From assembly GCA_001899585.1 (NCBI GenBank), contig MKWE01000025.1, positions 83,113 to 140,923 on the forward strand: DNA of 57,811 nt, given 5' to 3'. Numbering within the stretch: position 1 is the first letter of the stretch; the number at the start of each line of letters is the position of its first letter. This stretch comes from Rhodospirillales bacterium 70-18. Lineage in GTDB: Bacteria > Pseudomonadota > Alphaproteobacteria > Acetobacterales > Acetobacteraceae. Under the pieces are notes generated by a model. That model was not told the DNA's origin, made no database searches, and worked only from the letters and a program-made list of their open reading frames with translations. Shown in pieces: positions 25,594 to 35,270 of this stretch. The position numbers were made by a program, and so were the translations under genes.

Positions 25594-27596
25594 GTGGCAC
25601 GTCCTCCCGCACCATCGCGATCCGCCTGACCACCGAGCAGGCGGACCGCGTCAAGCGGGACCTGCAGGCGATCGGCGACGAGGGCAGCAAGGCGCTCGGC
25701 CGTATCGAGACCGCCTCTGCGGCGGCGTCGCCCGCGTTGCAGACCCTGGCCAGCGTGTCCGACGGCGCGGTGCAGGCCTTCGGCCGCATGGGGGTCTCGC
25801 TCGGTGGGCTGGAGCGGGTGCTGACCTCCAGCCGCGGCGGCCTGTCCGGCGTCACCCTGGGCATTACCGCGCTCGCCGCCGCCGGCGCCACCGCCGGGGT
25901 GTCGATCGCCCGGGCCGGCGATGCGCTCACCGGCACTCTGGCCCGGCTGACCGCCGCCACCGGCTCGATGCAGACGGCGCAGTCGGTCTACCGCGAGTTG
26001 TTCGCCCTGTCGCAGCAGACCGGCGTTTCCGTCGCCGAGAGTGCCGATGCCTTCGGCCGCTTCGCGGTGGCGGCGCATAATATCGGCGCCACCAACACCC
26101 AGGTGCTGGCCCTGGTGCGCACCCTGCAGCAGGCCGGCATCGTCTCTGGCGCCTCGACCGCGGAGACCCAGGCGGCGGTGGCGCAGCTGGGCCAGGCGCT
26201 GGCCTCCGGGGTGCTGCAGGGCGACGAGTTGCGCTCGCTGCTGGAGAACATGCCGCAGCTGGCCAGCCGGCTGGCCGAGCAGCTCGGCGTCTCGGTCGGC
26301 CAGTTGCGCCAGATGGGGGCGGCCGGAGAGTTGACCGCTGACCGGGTGATGCCGGCGCTGATCAAGGCCGGCGAGACCATCAACAGCCAGTTCGCCGCCA
26401 TGCCGCCGACCATGGGCCGGGCCTTCTCGGTGCTCGGCGAGTCCATGGCCAATTTTGCGGGGAACCTCGACCACGCGCTCGGGCTGTCGCAGGCGATCGC
26501 CAAGGCGGCGTTGGCCGCGGCCGGTGCGGTGCGCGGCGTCACCGCCGCCGTGCTGCCTTCCGACCAGCAGAGTGCCGACGCCGCGGTGAACGAGGCCAAC
26601 CGGCGGCTGGCCGGGCTGCGCCAGCGCCAGCAGGCCGCTCAGGGGGAGATCGACGCCTATCTGGCCCAAGGCCTGACCCGCCAGCAGGCAACCGACCTGG
26701 CGCTACCCAACCTGCCGGGCGGCACCGACAAGCCGCTCTCGGCGCAGATCACCGCCGCCGAGAAGCAGCTCACCGACGCGCTGACCCGCCAGCAGGACCT
26801 GCTGCGCCAGGCCCGCGAGGAGCAGCAGGCGGAGGCGGACGATGCCGCCGCGCGCCGGCTGGCCAGCGCCAAGGCCGCCTCGACCAAGGAGATCGCCGAC
26901 TGGCAGGCCAAGAACGACAAGAAGCTGGCGATCGAGCAGACCTACCAGAAAGACCTGGCGCTGATCCGCAAGGCGGAGGGCAGCGGCGCCATCGATGACG
27001 CCGAGGCGCAGACGCTGATCGCCCAGGCCACCAGGAAGCACGCCGACGCCCTGGCGGAGCTCAGCAAGGCCAGCACCGAGGCGGAGGACCGACGGCGCCG
27101 GGTGATCCAGACGCTGGAGGACGAACTGCGCGCGGCACGGGCGGCCACCACCGGCACCCATGCCGGAGCCGCGGCCTCGCGCGAGATGGCGACCGCATTG
27201 GAGGTGGAGCGCAAGCTGCGCGAGGCCGGCATCCCGGCGGTGGAGAAGCGCACCGAGGCGGACAAGCAGGCGGCAGCGGCGATCGAGACGAACGTGCGGG
27301 CGCTGGCCCGGCTCAAATCGGCCAATGACGACGCCGCCAAGGCGCAGGCCGAGCAGAAGCGCCAGCAGGAGAAGCTGGACGCGCATGCAGCAGGCGACCC
27401 AGGTGCTGCAGGCGCTGGCCGGCTCGATTCCGCACGCCTCGATCGGCCTCGAGGTCGGCACCCGCGACGGCACCAAGCTGCGGTTTACCCAGGATGGCGC
27501 CGATACCAGGTCCAGAACCAGGGTCGGCGACATCGCCGGCATCGTGACGATCTTCAAGAACGAGCTGGTCGGCGCCTTCACCGAGGCCAGCGGTGA
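25590..27596 (+). CDS. tail tape measure protein, N-terminal part (frameshifted)
   Basis: The first 600 residues are a normal tape measure protein: a hydrophobic segment (GVTLGITALAAAGATAGVSI), then SVAESADAFGRFAVAAHNIG and GVLQGDELRSLLENMPQLAS of the tape-measure N-terminal domain, and long charged helices rich in Gln, Glu and Ala (400-590). It sets tail length and is ejected with DNA. After QQEKLDA (about 27383) the frame turns into Arg/Gly-rich nonsense and stops at 27596, while true coding continues in the next frame. See the separate C-terminal entry. If the shift is real the prophage cannot make a full-length tape measure. Confidence 0.8.
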   Translation: MSGTSSRTIAIRLTTEQADRVKRDLQAIGDEGSKALGRIETASAAASPALQTLASVSDGAVQAFGRMGVSLGGLERVLTSSRGGLSGVTLGITALAAAGATAGVSIARAGDALTGTLARLTAATGSMQTAQSVYRELFALSQQTGVSVAESADAFGRFAVAAHNIGATNTQVLALVRTLQQAGIVSGASTAETQAAVAQLGQALASGVLQGDELRSLLENMPQLASRLAEQLGVSVGQLRQMGAAGELTADRVMPALIKAGETINSQFAAMPPTMGRAFSVLGESMANFAGNLDHALGLSQAIAKAALAAAGAVRGVTAAVLPSDQQSADAAVNEANRRLAGLRQRQQAAQGEIDAYLAQGLTRQQATDLALPNLPGGTDKPLSAQITAAEKQLTDALTRQQDLLRQAREEQQAEADDAAARRLASAKAASTKEIADWQAKNDKKLAIEQTYQKDLALIRKAEGSGAIDDAEAQTLIAQATRKHADALAELSKASTEAEDRRRRVIQTLEDELRAARAATTGTHAGAAASREMATALEVERKLREAGIPAVEKRTEADKQAAAAIETNVRALARLKSANDDAAKAQAEQKRQQEKLDAHAAGDPGAAGAGRLDSARLDRPRGRHPRRHQAAVYPGWRRYQVQNQGRRHRRHRDDLQERAGRRLHRGQR

Positions 27597-28521
27597 TGTG
27601 AAGAAGGTGCTCGACGCCGCACTCGGCAATTACGATCAGGCGGTGGCCGGGCTGAGCTTCCTGCAGGGCGACTACAAGACCCTGACCACGGTTGCCGACA
27701 CCACCGACCAGTTCACCGCCCAGATGAAGGCGCTGACCGATACCTACGACGCGGCGATCACCAAGGCGGAGCAATACGGTCTGGCCGAGCAGGCGCTGAC
27801 CGACGCGCGCGACCAGCAGATCACCAAGCTGACCGCCGCGCGCGACGCCCAGGCACAGGGCATCACCGACACGCTGCATGCCCGGCTGCTGGCCGATAAC
27901 GGCGACGTGCTGGGCGCCAGCCTGGCCGGCTTCGACCTGCAAGCCAAGCAGCAGGAGCAGCAGCTCAAGGACCAGATCGAGGCGCTCGGCCTGTCCGGCA
28001 CCCGGTATGCCGCCGACCGCATCGTTGAGATCGAGCAGGCACTGGCCGCCGAGCGGCTCAAGATCGAACAGGACTATGCCGGCCAGAGCCGCAAGACGGC
28101 GCAGGGGCTGCTGACCCAGCTCGCCTTTGGCGGTGGCTCGGCCTTGGCGCCGGAGCAGCAATACTTCGCCGCCATCTCGGTGCTGAACAACGCCCGCCAG
28201 GACCTGGCCGCCGGTGGGGCGTTGGCGGACTTCACCGGCATCGCCCAGCAGGTGCTGCCGGTGGCGCGGGACTATCTCGGCACCTCGCAGCAATACGCCG
28301 CCCTGGTGGCCGACGTGGCCAGCCTGGTGTCGAGCCAGGGCGGCGACCCGGCCGGGCTGGGCGCATTGCTGGCGGCCCAGGTGGACAGCACCGACAGCCT
28401 GGCCGCCACCTTCGCCAGCTACGGCGACAAGCAGGTCAACGTGCTGAACGGCGTGCTGGCCGAGGTGCGGAGGCTGGCCTCCACCCTGGAAGCGATGATC
28501 GCCCGGCAGACCGCGGCCTGA
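27385..28521 (+). CDS. tail tape measure protein, C-terminal part
   Basis: This frame carries the rest of the tape measure: helical repeats rich in Gln and Ala (MQQATQVLQALAGSIPHASI, then ALTDARDQQITKLTAARDAQ and LQAKQQEQQLKDQIEALG). The frame is nonsense upstream of 27385. The ATG at the junction gives a possible 378-residue product, but there is no ribosome-binding site, so it is better seen as the second half of a broken gene. Inserting two bases into the GCGC run at 27381 would join the halves as ...LDARMQQATQ.... Confidence 0.7.
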   Translation: MQQATQVLQALAGSIPHASIGLEVGTRDGTKLRFTQDGADTRSRTRVGDIAGIVTIFKNELVGAFTEASGDVKKVLDAALGNYDQAVAGLSFLQGDYKTLTTVADTTDQFTAQMKALTDTYDAAITKAEQYGLAEQALTDARDQQITKLTAARDAQAQGITDTLHARLLADNGDVLGASLAGFDLQAKQQEQQLKDQIEALGLSGTRYAADRIVEIEQALAAERLKIEQDYAGQSRKTAQGLLTQLAFGGGSALAPEQQYFAAISVLNNARQDLAAGGALADFTGIAQQVLPVARDYLGTSQQYAALVADVASLVSSQGGDPAGLGALLAAQVDSTDSLAATFASYGDKQVNVLNGVLAEVRRLASTLEAMIARQTAA

Positions 28522-28711
28522 CCGCTGCGGCCCATCTGCGCACCGCCCCGCGGTGCGCGACAGAACCTCCGGCTCAGTGGTTGGTCACCCCACCGGCCGT
28601 CCCGACCATCTGCCTTTCCACCCATCCGAAGACAGCAAGCAAGAGGCAGCGCTCTCGCAGTGCAAGCGCACTGCTGCCGCTCACCTCGCCAAACCAAGGG
28701 GTTTGTCTGAT

Positions 28712-29875
28712 ATGCCCATCCTCCCCCTACGCGTGCAGCAATCCACCTCCACCGCCGGCACCGGCACCATTGCGCTCAACGCCGCCGCCGCGGGACGGCG
28801 CGGCTTCCAGGAGCAGTTCGGCACCGGTCGCTCCCGCATCGCCTATGTGATCAGCGGCGCCAGCTTCTTCGAGATCGGCTACGGCGACTTCGATGGCGGC
28901 TCGCCCGGCACGCTCAGCCGCGACAGCGTGATCGCCTCCAGCAACGCCGGTGCGCTGGTCAGCCTGCCCGCCGGCACCGCCGATGTGTTCCCCTTCCTCG
29001 ATCCCGGCGAGCGCGGCCTGGTCAGCGGCACCGGCAGCATCACCCTGACCCTGGCCGATCTCGGCAACGCGGTGACCTGGACCGGCACCGTGACCGCCAG
29101 CCTCTATCTCCCGGCGCTGGCCGGCGTGCCGCAGGGGCGCAGCATCACCGTGCGCAACAGCGGCACCGCGGCGCTGACCATCGATGCCAATGCCTCCGAG
29201 ACCATCAACGGCAGCGCCACCCTGGTGCTGGCGCCCACCCAGGCGGTGGAACTGCGCCGGGTCGGCAGCGCCTGGGCCGGGTTCTGGGAGGGCGGACGCA
29301 TCGTTGGCGAGTTCGTGCTCGGCGCGTTCAGTACCCTGCCGCCGCGCTGCATCTGGCCCGCCGGACAGGCGATCTCGCGCAGCACCTACGCCGCTCTGTT
29401 CGCCGTCTACGGCACCGCCCACGGCGCCGGCGACGGCAGCACCACCTTCAACGTGCCGGACCTGCGGGGGCGGGCGGTATTCGGCCGCGACGACATGGGC
29501 GGCACTGCGGCGTCCCGCGTCACCGCCGCGGTAGCCGGCCTGGATGGCACCGTCCTGGGGGCCGCGGGCGGCGACCAGCGCGTGCCGACACACACCCACC
29601 CGGTCAGCGATCCGGGCCATGCGCACGGCATCACCGATCCGAGCCATGCCCATAGTGTCGCGAACGCGGTGATCCGCGACTATACCGGCGACGGCTACGG
29701 CAGCGGTGGCTGGGGTCATCCGGCGACGATCAATACCAGCTATAATTTCACCGGGATCACGGTCAACAGCGCCAGCACCGGCATCAGCGTGGGCAACAAC
29801 ACCGGGGGTGGTGGCGGCGCCAACATGCCGCCGGCCTTCATCGGCAGCATCGTGATCTACACCGGCGTCGGCTGA
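28712..29875 (+). CDS. tail fibre protein with phage tail collar domain
   Basis: 387 residues. The N-terminal 130 residues are a beta-rich fibre base. Residues 200-260 form a tail collar domain of the microcystin-dependent protein type: PAGQAISRSTYAALFAVYG, GDGSTTFNVPDLRGRAVFG and DDMGG. A His-rich repeat (THTHPVSDPGHAHGITDPSH) lies at about 295-320, as in long tail fibres where such HxH motifs bind metal ions along the fibre. The C-terminal NMPPAFIGSIVIYTGVG is the standard end. It should mediate receptor binding. Frames reading in from 28553 lie upstream of the likely start and are not used. Confidence 0.8.
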   Translation: MPILPLRVQQSTSTAGTGTIALNAAAAGRRGFQEQFGTGRSRIAYVISGASFFEIGYGDFDGGSPGTLSRDSVIASSNAGALVSLPAGTADVFPFLDPGERGLVSGTGSITLTLADLGNAVTWTGTVTASLYLPALAGVPQGRSITVRNSGTAALTIDANASETINGSATLVLAPTQAVELRRVGSAWAGFWEGGRIVGEFVLGAFSTLPPRCIWPAGQAISRSTYAALFAVYGTAHGAGDGSTTFNVPDLRGRAVFGRDDMGGTAASRVTAAVAGLDGTVLGAAGGDQRVPTHTHPVSDPGHAHGITDPSHAHSVANAVIRDYTGDGYGSGGWGHPATINTSYNFTGITVNSASTGISVGNNTGGGGGANMPPAFIGSIVIYTGVG

Positions 29876-30036
29876 TGGATCCCGCCTTCACCGCCCTGGC
29901 CAGCACCGCACCAGCCACGCTGCCGGACGGCTTGGTGCTGGCCATGCTGGCCAGCCGCCCCACCCGCGTCGCCGGACCGCAGCCGGCCGCCGCCGTGGTG
30001 CTGCTGGATATCGAGGTGAAGGGGCTGGCGACATGA
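29875..30036 (+). CDS. small phage protein, 53 residues
   Basis: A short gene that starts in a TGATG overlap with the collar fibre and ends in an ATGA overlap with the next tail gene, so it is fully enclosed by translational coupling. The sequence runs MDPAFTALASTAPATLPDGL, LAMLASRPTRVAG and VVLLDIEVKGLAT. No known domain; position suggests a fibre assembly factor or adaptor. The tight overlaps at both ends are the main reason to accept it. Confidence 0.6.
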   Translation: MDPAFTALASTAPATLPDGLVLAMLASRPTRVAGPQPAAAVVLLDIEVKGLAT

Positions 30037-31598
30037 TCGGCTTTGCCACCCCGGCCGGCAATGCCCCTGCCGTGCTGCCGGACGCCCTGGTCACCCCGCA
30101 GGGCATTGTCACCTTCCGGGCCGCCTCGACGGTCTATGCCTCCAACCCCACCGACGCGCCGGCCAACACGGTCTGGCCGGCCCGGCTGCTCGGCGATGTC
30201 GCCCTGTCGCAATCGGCGGTGGACGCGGTCGGCGTCGGCGGCCGGGTGGCGCTCGGCCTGGCCGATATCGATCTGTGGGACGGTGACGGCGCCCTGGCCA
30301 GCCTGGTGCGCTACGGCACCGCCGATGGTCGCCGGGTCACCGTGCGCGTCGCCACGGCAGCCAATGCCCGCGCGTCCGATGTCAGCTGCCCGCTCAGTGC
30401 CGCCGGCATCGCCTGGGCCGGCATCGTGCGGGCCGTGGACAGCACCGAGGGGCTGCAGGCGCGGCTGTCGGTGGTGGACATCTCCCAACGCCTCGCCACC
30501 CCGCTGCAGCCGAGCCGCTATCTCGGCACCGGCGGCATGGAAGGGCCGGCCACGCTGAAGGATGCGCCCCGGCCGGTGGCGCTGGGCCATCTCTACAACA
30601 TCACCCCGGTGGCACTCGGCGCCATCGACCTGGGCGACGGCGCGCTGCTCACCTACCAGAGCCATTGGCGCGGCGTGGTGGCACATGACGCGGTGCGCAT
30701 CCGGGGTGTGGCGCAGCTACCGGTCACCGCCACACCCGGTGTGGGTGAGTTCCGCGACTGGCCTGGGCTGGGCGTGTTCCAGTTGGGCAGCACGCCGGAC
30801 GGGCCGGTCACAACGGATCTGCGCGGTGACAATCCCGGCGGCTACGTCTCCAGCCTGGCTGCGGTGCTGCGCCGGCTGGTGCAGTCGCTGGGGCCGGCCT
30901 ATGCCGACGATGACATCCAGGCCGATGCCTTCGCCTTCGCCGAGACCGACCTGCCGGGCGAGATCGGCTGGTTCCACGGCCCACAGCAGACCACCGCCGC
31001 GGCCGCGGTGGAGGAGATGCTGGCCGCCGCCGGCGCGGTGCTGTGCGGCGGGCGGGGTGGAACCCTGCGGCTGTTCGACCCGCTGGCCGATGCCGAGCCG
31101 CAGTTCACCTTGGGCTACCAGCACATCATCGACTTGGCGCCGGTCGCCCTGCCGGCGGGGCTGCGCCCGCTGCCGCGCGCCATTGCCGTCACCTGGCGGC
31201 GCAACTGGGCGCCGACCGACAACCTCGCCGGAATCGTCGGCGATGCCGACCGCGCCCAGTTGCAGGCGGCGGCTTCCGGGCCGGCGCGGGCGATCAGCGC
31301 CAGCGTCACCGCGCGCGTGGCCCAGCAGCGCGAGTTGGCCTTCCCCGGCCTGTACTGGAACGAGGCGGACGCCCTGGCGCGGGCCGGCAAATGGCGCGAC
31401 TGGATCGAGGCCGGGCCGCGGCTGTTCCAGGTCACCACCGACCGCTTCCTCGGCCAGATCGAGTGCGGCGACGTCTGCCGCCTGTTCTATCCCGCCTACG
31501 GCCTGGCCGCCGGCGCACGCTGCACCGTGATCGGCTGGGCCGAGCAACTCGGGGCTCGCCGGCTCACCCTCACTTTGGCCACCCTGCCGGAGGTATGA
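30033..31598 (+). CDS. phage tail/baseplate protein (putative)
   Basis: 521 residues. The sequence is beta-rich with regular Trp/Gly turns; segments such as DLWDGDGALASLVRYGTADG and AVDSTEGLQARLSVVDISQR, then AVTWRRNWAPTDNLAGIV, resemble conserved tail proteins lying after the tape measure in alphaproteobacterial siphoviruses. It probably forms part of the tail tip. No enzymatic motif is seen. The start is fixed by the ATGA overlap with the 53-residue gene. Confidence 0.6.
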   Translation: MIGFATPAGNAPAVLPDALVTPQGIVTFRAASTVYASNPTDAPANTVWPARLLGDVALSQSAVDAVGVGGRVALGLADIDLWDGDGALASLVRYGTADGRRVTVRVATAANARASDVSCPLSAAGIAWAGIVRAVDSTEGLQARLSVVDISQRLATPLQPSRYLGTGGMEGPATLKDAPRPVALGHLYNITPVALGAIDLGDGALLTYQSHWRGVVAHDAVRIRGVAQLPVTATPGVGEFRDWPGLGVFQLGSTPDGPVTTDLRGDNPGGYVSSLAAVLRRLVQSLGPAYADDDIQADAFAFAETDLPGEIGWFHGPQQTTAAAAVEEMLAAAGAVLCGGRGGTLRLFDPLADAEPQFTLGYQHIIDLAPVALPAGLRPLPRAIAVTWRRNWAPTDNLAGIVGDADRAQLQAAASGPARAISASVTARVAQQRELAFPGLYWNEADALARAGKWRDWIEAGPRLFQVTTDRFLGQIECGDVCRLFYPAYGLAAGARCTVIGWAEQLGARRLTLTLATLPEV

Positions 31599-31601
31599 CC
31601 G

Positions 31602-33560
31602 ATGCCCGGAGCCTTCCTGTGGGACGACAAGATCGCCACCGCCAGCATCACCGCGCCGGAGGGCGGCATCGTCGACAGCATGCCGCTGTCCAACCTGGTC
31701 GACCCGCAGCCGCGGCTGCGCGCCCGGCTGCTGGGCAGCAGCGCCGCCCTGCTGGTCGATCTCGGCGCCGACACCGCCATCGACGCCCTGGCGCTGATCT
31801 CCACCACCCTGACGGACACCGCCACCATCCGCTGGCGCATGGGACCGGCCGAGGCGCTGGTGGAAGCCGCGCCGCTGTTCGACCTGCGCTGGGACAGCGG
31901 CAGCATCACCCCGCCTTCCGGCTACAACTTCATGCGGGCCAGCACCGCCACCTATATCGGCAGCGACGGGTTGCTGAAGACGGCGCCGGCCAACACGCCG
32001 CGCATCGCTTATGACCCGGTCACCCGGGCCTGCCTCGGCCTGCTGCTGGAGGAGGCACGCAGCAACCTGCTGCTCTCCACCGGCGACCTGTCGAACGCCG
32101 CGGTGTGGGCGCGGTTCGGCGCCATCTCCGTCACCGGCAACGCTGCCGCAGCGCCGGATGGCACCGGCACCGCCGCGCTGCTGGCGATCCCGACCGGCGC
32201 CGGGGTCTACCAGAGCCGCCCCGCCACCGCCGGTCAGAGCTACAGCTTCTCGGTCTGGCTGCGCGCCGACGCCCCGACCGCCAGCCGTATCGTGATGAAC
32301 TCCGATGCCGGCGGCGCGACCTTGCAGCCCATTTCGGTCGGCACCGCGTGGCAGCGCTTCAGCATGGCCAAGACGCTGTCTGCCACCTCCACCACCGTGT
32401 CCGGACAGATCGACGCCGGCAGCGGCGCCAGCACCGTCTATGCCTGGGGCGCCCAGATCGAGCAGGCCGCCATGGCCAGCAGCTACATCCCCACCACATC
32501 AGCCACGGCGACCCGTGCGGTCGACCGGCACTGGCTGTCGGGCCAGGCCATCGACCCGGCCGTCGGGCTGGCCTTCCTGGTGGATTACACGGCGAAAGCC
32601 GGCGGCGTGGCCACCTCGGTGCCGATCTGCTTCACGCCGGCCGGCGGATCGTTCGGCGATTCCTGGTATGTCTCGCAGAACCCCGGCACCGGGACTGTCG
32701 CCCTGACGCTGCTGGACAGCGTGCATGGCAACTACCCCGCCACTCCTGGCCGCAGCGGCACTATCGGTGACGCCTGCCGCGTTGCCGCCAACACCGGGGC
32801 GGCCGGCGTCGCCCTGGCCGCCAACGCCAGCGGCAGCACGACCAACGCTGCCGTGCCGACATCGAACGGCACGTTTGCCCTGGTAGGCCTTGGTGGGGCG
32901 TCGTGGGGCGGCGCGCCCGGCGGTGCGACCGGAGTGGTGCTGTTGCGCCGCATCGCGGTCTACGCCCGGCAATTGACCCAGGGGCAGGTGACCGCCGCGG
33001 CCATTACCGGTAGCACGCTGGACACCGCCATGCTGGTCTACGACAGCGGCCCCCTGGCGGCGGAGACCAGCGACGCGGCTGGCGGCAATGTTGTCTTGCT
33101 GGCGCCCGCGACCGTCACCGCGCGCTACCTGCGGGTGGACGTCACTGACGACGGCGCCACCGCAATCGATATCGGCCGGCTGGTGGCGGGGCCGTTGTGG
33201 CGGCCTAGCCGGGCCTTCGCCTATGGCGTGACAGAGGGGCAGGAGATGCTTGACCGCCGTGACCGCAATCCGCTCACCGGCGTCAGCTTCCCGGTGCCGG
33301 CGCTGGCCAATCCCCGCGTCACCCGGTTCTCGCTGCCGCTGCTCTCCGGCGCCGAGATCAAGGGCCAGCACCGCGCCATGGTGCGTGTGTTGGGCGCCAT
33401 CGGCGACGCGCTATGGATCCCGGAGATCACCTTGAGCCAGGCCGAGCTCAACTCTCGGTCGATCTGGGGTGCCATTGCCGCACCCGGCGACGAGGCCGCC
33501 ACCAGCCGCGACAGCTTCCCCGGCTCGTCGCGAAGCTTCCGTATCATCGAGCGTGTGTAG
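31602..33560 (+). CDS. large tail fibre/spike protein with carbohydrate-binding-like modules
   Basis: 652 residues. Residues 1-90 are an anchor domain. At about 100-150 stands YNFMRASTATYIGSDGLL and GLLLEEARSNLLL, the same module as in the protein at 7765. A carbohydrate-binding-like jelly roll follows (YSFSVWLRADAPTASRI, then AWGAQIEQAAMASSYIPT), then a second lectin-like domain (300-460). The C-terminal 120 residues end in LRVDVTDDGATAIDIGRLVAGP. Receptor or polysaccharide binding is inferred. It follows the tail protein by three bases. Confidence 0.75.
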   Translation: MPGAFLWDDKIATASITAPEGGIVDSMPLSNLVDPQPRLRARLLGSSAALLVDLGADTAIDALALISTTLTDTATIRWRMGPAEALVEAAPLFDLRWDSGSITPPSGYNFMRASTATYIGSDGLLKTAPANTPRIAYDPVTRACLGLLLEEARSNLLLSTGDLSNAAVWARFGAISVTGNAAAAPDGTGTAALLAIPTGAGVYQSRPATAGQSYSFSVWLRADAPTASRIVMNSDAGGATLQPISVGTAWQRFSMAKTLSATSTTVSGQIDAGSGASTVYAWGAQIEQAAMASSYIPTTSATATRAVDRHWLSGQAIDPAVGLAFLVDYTAKAGGVATSVPICFTPAGGSFGDSWYVSQNPGTGTVALTLLDSVHGNYPATPGRSGTIGDACRVAANTGAAGVALAANASGSTTNAAVPTSNGTFALVGLGGASWGGAPGGATGVVLLRRIAVYARQLTQGQVTAAAITGSTLDTAMLVYDSGPLAAETSDAAGGNVVLLAPATVTARYLRVDVTDDGATAIDIGRLVAGPLWRPSRAFAYGVTEGQEMLDRRDRNPLTGVSFPVPALANPRVTRFSLPLLSGAEIKGQHRAMVRVLGAIGDALWIPEITLSQAELNSRSIWGAIAAPGDEAATSRDSFPGSSRSFRIIERV

Positions 33561-33569
33561 GAGGGAACG

Positions 33570-33752
33570 ATGCCCAATGCCGAGGAAGTCGCGCGGCAGA
33601 TTGCCGTGCACGAAGCTGTGTGCGCAGAGCGCTGGAAGCAGACCAATGCCCGCCTTTCGCGTATCGAAGCGGTGCTCGCCGTCATCGTCCTGCTGCTTCT
33701 TATCGGCGAAGGGTCGGTGATCGACGTGCTGAAGCGGGTATTGGGGGGATGA
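33570..33752 (+). CDS. small membrane protein, 60 residues
   Basis: A short protein with a charged amphipathic start (MPNAEEVARQIAVHEAVCAE) and one hydrophobic segment (IEAVLAVIVLLLLIG) at about 32-46. GGAGGG lies just upstream. It closes the phage late operon. Proteins like this near prophage ends are often called holin-like or superinfection factors, but here the clear holin is elsewhere, so the role stays open. Confidence 0.65.
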   Translation: MPNAEEVARQIAVHEAVCAERWKQTNARLSRIEAVLAVIVLLLLIGEGSVIDVLKRVLGG

Positions 33753-34133
33753 GAGGGCGTTGGAACCAGAGGAGCGTCGAAAATGTGGCGACCCCGCCTG
33801 GTGCGATATGCGGCGCAACCGTTTGAAATTGCGACGCCAAGCGAGCGGGGCGAAGTCGGCTCGTAAAGTTTGTTGATGTCAAATGTGTATGGACACCGCT
33901 AGGCTGTCCGTGGGATTAAGCTCCAGTAACATAGTGTCTCGGTTTCATGGGTTAATCGACATGAAACGAATTAATAATATTATGTCTGGCGGGATGGTCA
34001 CCACAACCCTTGACCCAGGCCACAGGCGCGGCAGCAGCGCGGTACGGCGACAGATATCGGGGCGACGCAAGCCGAGTGCGGAAATTGGCGAAAACAGCAG
34101 GCGCCATACCGTCTCAAGTGGCCCTTGGCCGAC
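33753..34133. other. intergenic stretch at the end of the phage operon
   Basis: This 380-base gap contains a possible 27-codon frame at 33783-33866 (AGAGGAG eight bases upstream, product unrecognised) and an AT-rich patch around 33960-33990 that suits a promoter for the LuxR-type gene. The dyad listed separately lies within it. Nothing else was recognised. Confidence 0.4.
33942..33967. promoter_or_regulatory. dyad upstream of LuxR-type gene
   Basis: GTTTCATG at 33942-33949 faces CATGAAAC at 33960-33967 across ten bases. Perfect 8-bp arms about 170 bases before a LuxR-type regulator gene, next to AT-rich DNA, suggest an operator, perhaps for autoregulation. The spacing is longer than a classical lux box. 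Confidence 0.4.
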
Positions 34134-35270
34134 ATGACCCTTTTGAACGTCGAATCGGAGTTGAGCTCCGTTCTGGGGGATATCTACGATGCGGCGATGG
34201 ATGTCAGCCGCTGGGGGGTGGTGACGCGCCGTCTTGCAGACATGTTCGGCGGCAGCGCTGTGCTGTTCGCCCAGGACAGCCGGAGCCCGACTTCGGTCGT
34301 CTTTGACACTGCTGGTTTCGACGACGGCTTCATCGACAGCTACGTGCATACATACGCTGGCCTAAATGCCTGGACAGTGGGGGTGGCGGCGCAACCACCC
34401 GGCAGCCTGATCGCCGGCCACCAGCTTATCGGCCAAATCGAGTTTGAGCGCACCGAATGGTACAATGGGTGGTTGCGTCCTCAGGGCCTTTACCATGGTA
34501 CAGCCGCAGTCTTGGCCAACGAGCGCGGGCTCGTGACGCAGTTCAGCGTCATACGGCCGAAGCACGCCGGACCAATGTCGGAGACAGATCTAGCGAAGTT
34601 TCGGGTGCTGGTTCCCCATCTGCAGCGCGGGATCAAGGTCCACCACGAACTGAGCGCGGCCCGTGGAGGCATCGCGGCCGCCATGGCCGGGTTCGAACGG
34701 CTCCAAGCCGCGGTGTTTCTTGTGGACGGCACAAGTCGCATCCGGTTTGCAAACCGCGCCGCCGAGCGCCTGCTAGGTGAAGCCGATGTCCTCGAATCGC
34801 GCGCCGGGGTGCTGACCGCGTTGAAGAAGGCGACTGATGAGCGACTGCAGGCGGCGACAGGAGGAGCGTCCGCGACGGCCGGGACGAGCATCGGCGCTTG
34901 CGGCGGCGTCGTTCCATTGCCGCGACGCTCCGGGCGGCCGCTTGTGGCATTGGTCATACCACTCCGTACTGGCATCATTGCGAGTCCGAAGACGTCGGCG
35001 GTGGCTCTGGTGCTGATACGGGATCCCGACCTGCCGCCGGCAGTAGACACCGGCATCCTGCGAGCCACACTCGGATTGACCCCTGCCGAGGCAAATACCG
35101 TGGCGCAGATTGCCAGCGGCGCGACGTTGAGTGAGATCGCGGTGGCCAACAACATCGGGATCGAGACGGTACGATCCCATGTGAAGCGCAGCATGGCCAA
35201 GGCAGAGGTCGCGCGTCAGGCGGACCTGGTTTCCCTGGCCCTGCGAACGGCCGGTTTTTCGTCCTCATAG
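34134..35270 (+). CDS. LuxR-family transcriptional regulator
   Basis: 378 residues. The C-terminal 60 form a LuxR/NarL helix-turn-helix: LGLTPAEANTVAQIASGATL, SEIAVANNIGIETVRSHVKR and SMAKAEVARQADLV. The first 300 residues look like a sensor with a PAS-like segment (GFERLQAAVFLVDGTSRIRF, then ANRAAERLLGEADVL). It resembles alphaproteobacterial regulators of that form and lacks an autoinducer-synthase partner here. The ATG at 34134 is taken; a TTG nine bases earlier is possible. It sits at the head of the second exported-protein island and may control it (inference). Confidence 0.85.
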   Translation: MTLLNVESELSSVLGDIYDAAMDVSRWGVVTRRLADMFGGSAVLFAQDSRSPTSVVFDTAGFDDGFIDSYVHTYAGLNAWTVGVAAQPPGSLIAGHQLIGQIEFERTEWYNGWLRPQGLYHGTAAVLANERGLVTQFSVIRPKHAGPMSETDLAKFRVLVPHLQRGIKVHHELSAARGGIAAAMAGFERLQAAVFLVDGTSRIRFANRAAERLLGEADVLESRAGVLTALKKATDERLQAATGGASATAGTSIGACGGVVPLPRRSGRPLVALVIPLRTGIIASPKTSAVALVLIRDPDLPPAVDTGILRATLGLTPAEANTVAQIASGATLSEIAVANNIGIETVRSHVKRSMAKAEVARQADLVSLALRTAGFSSS

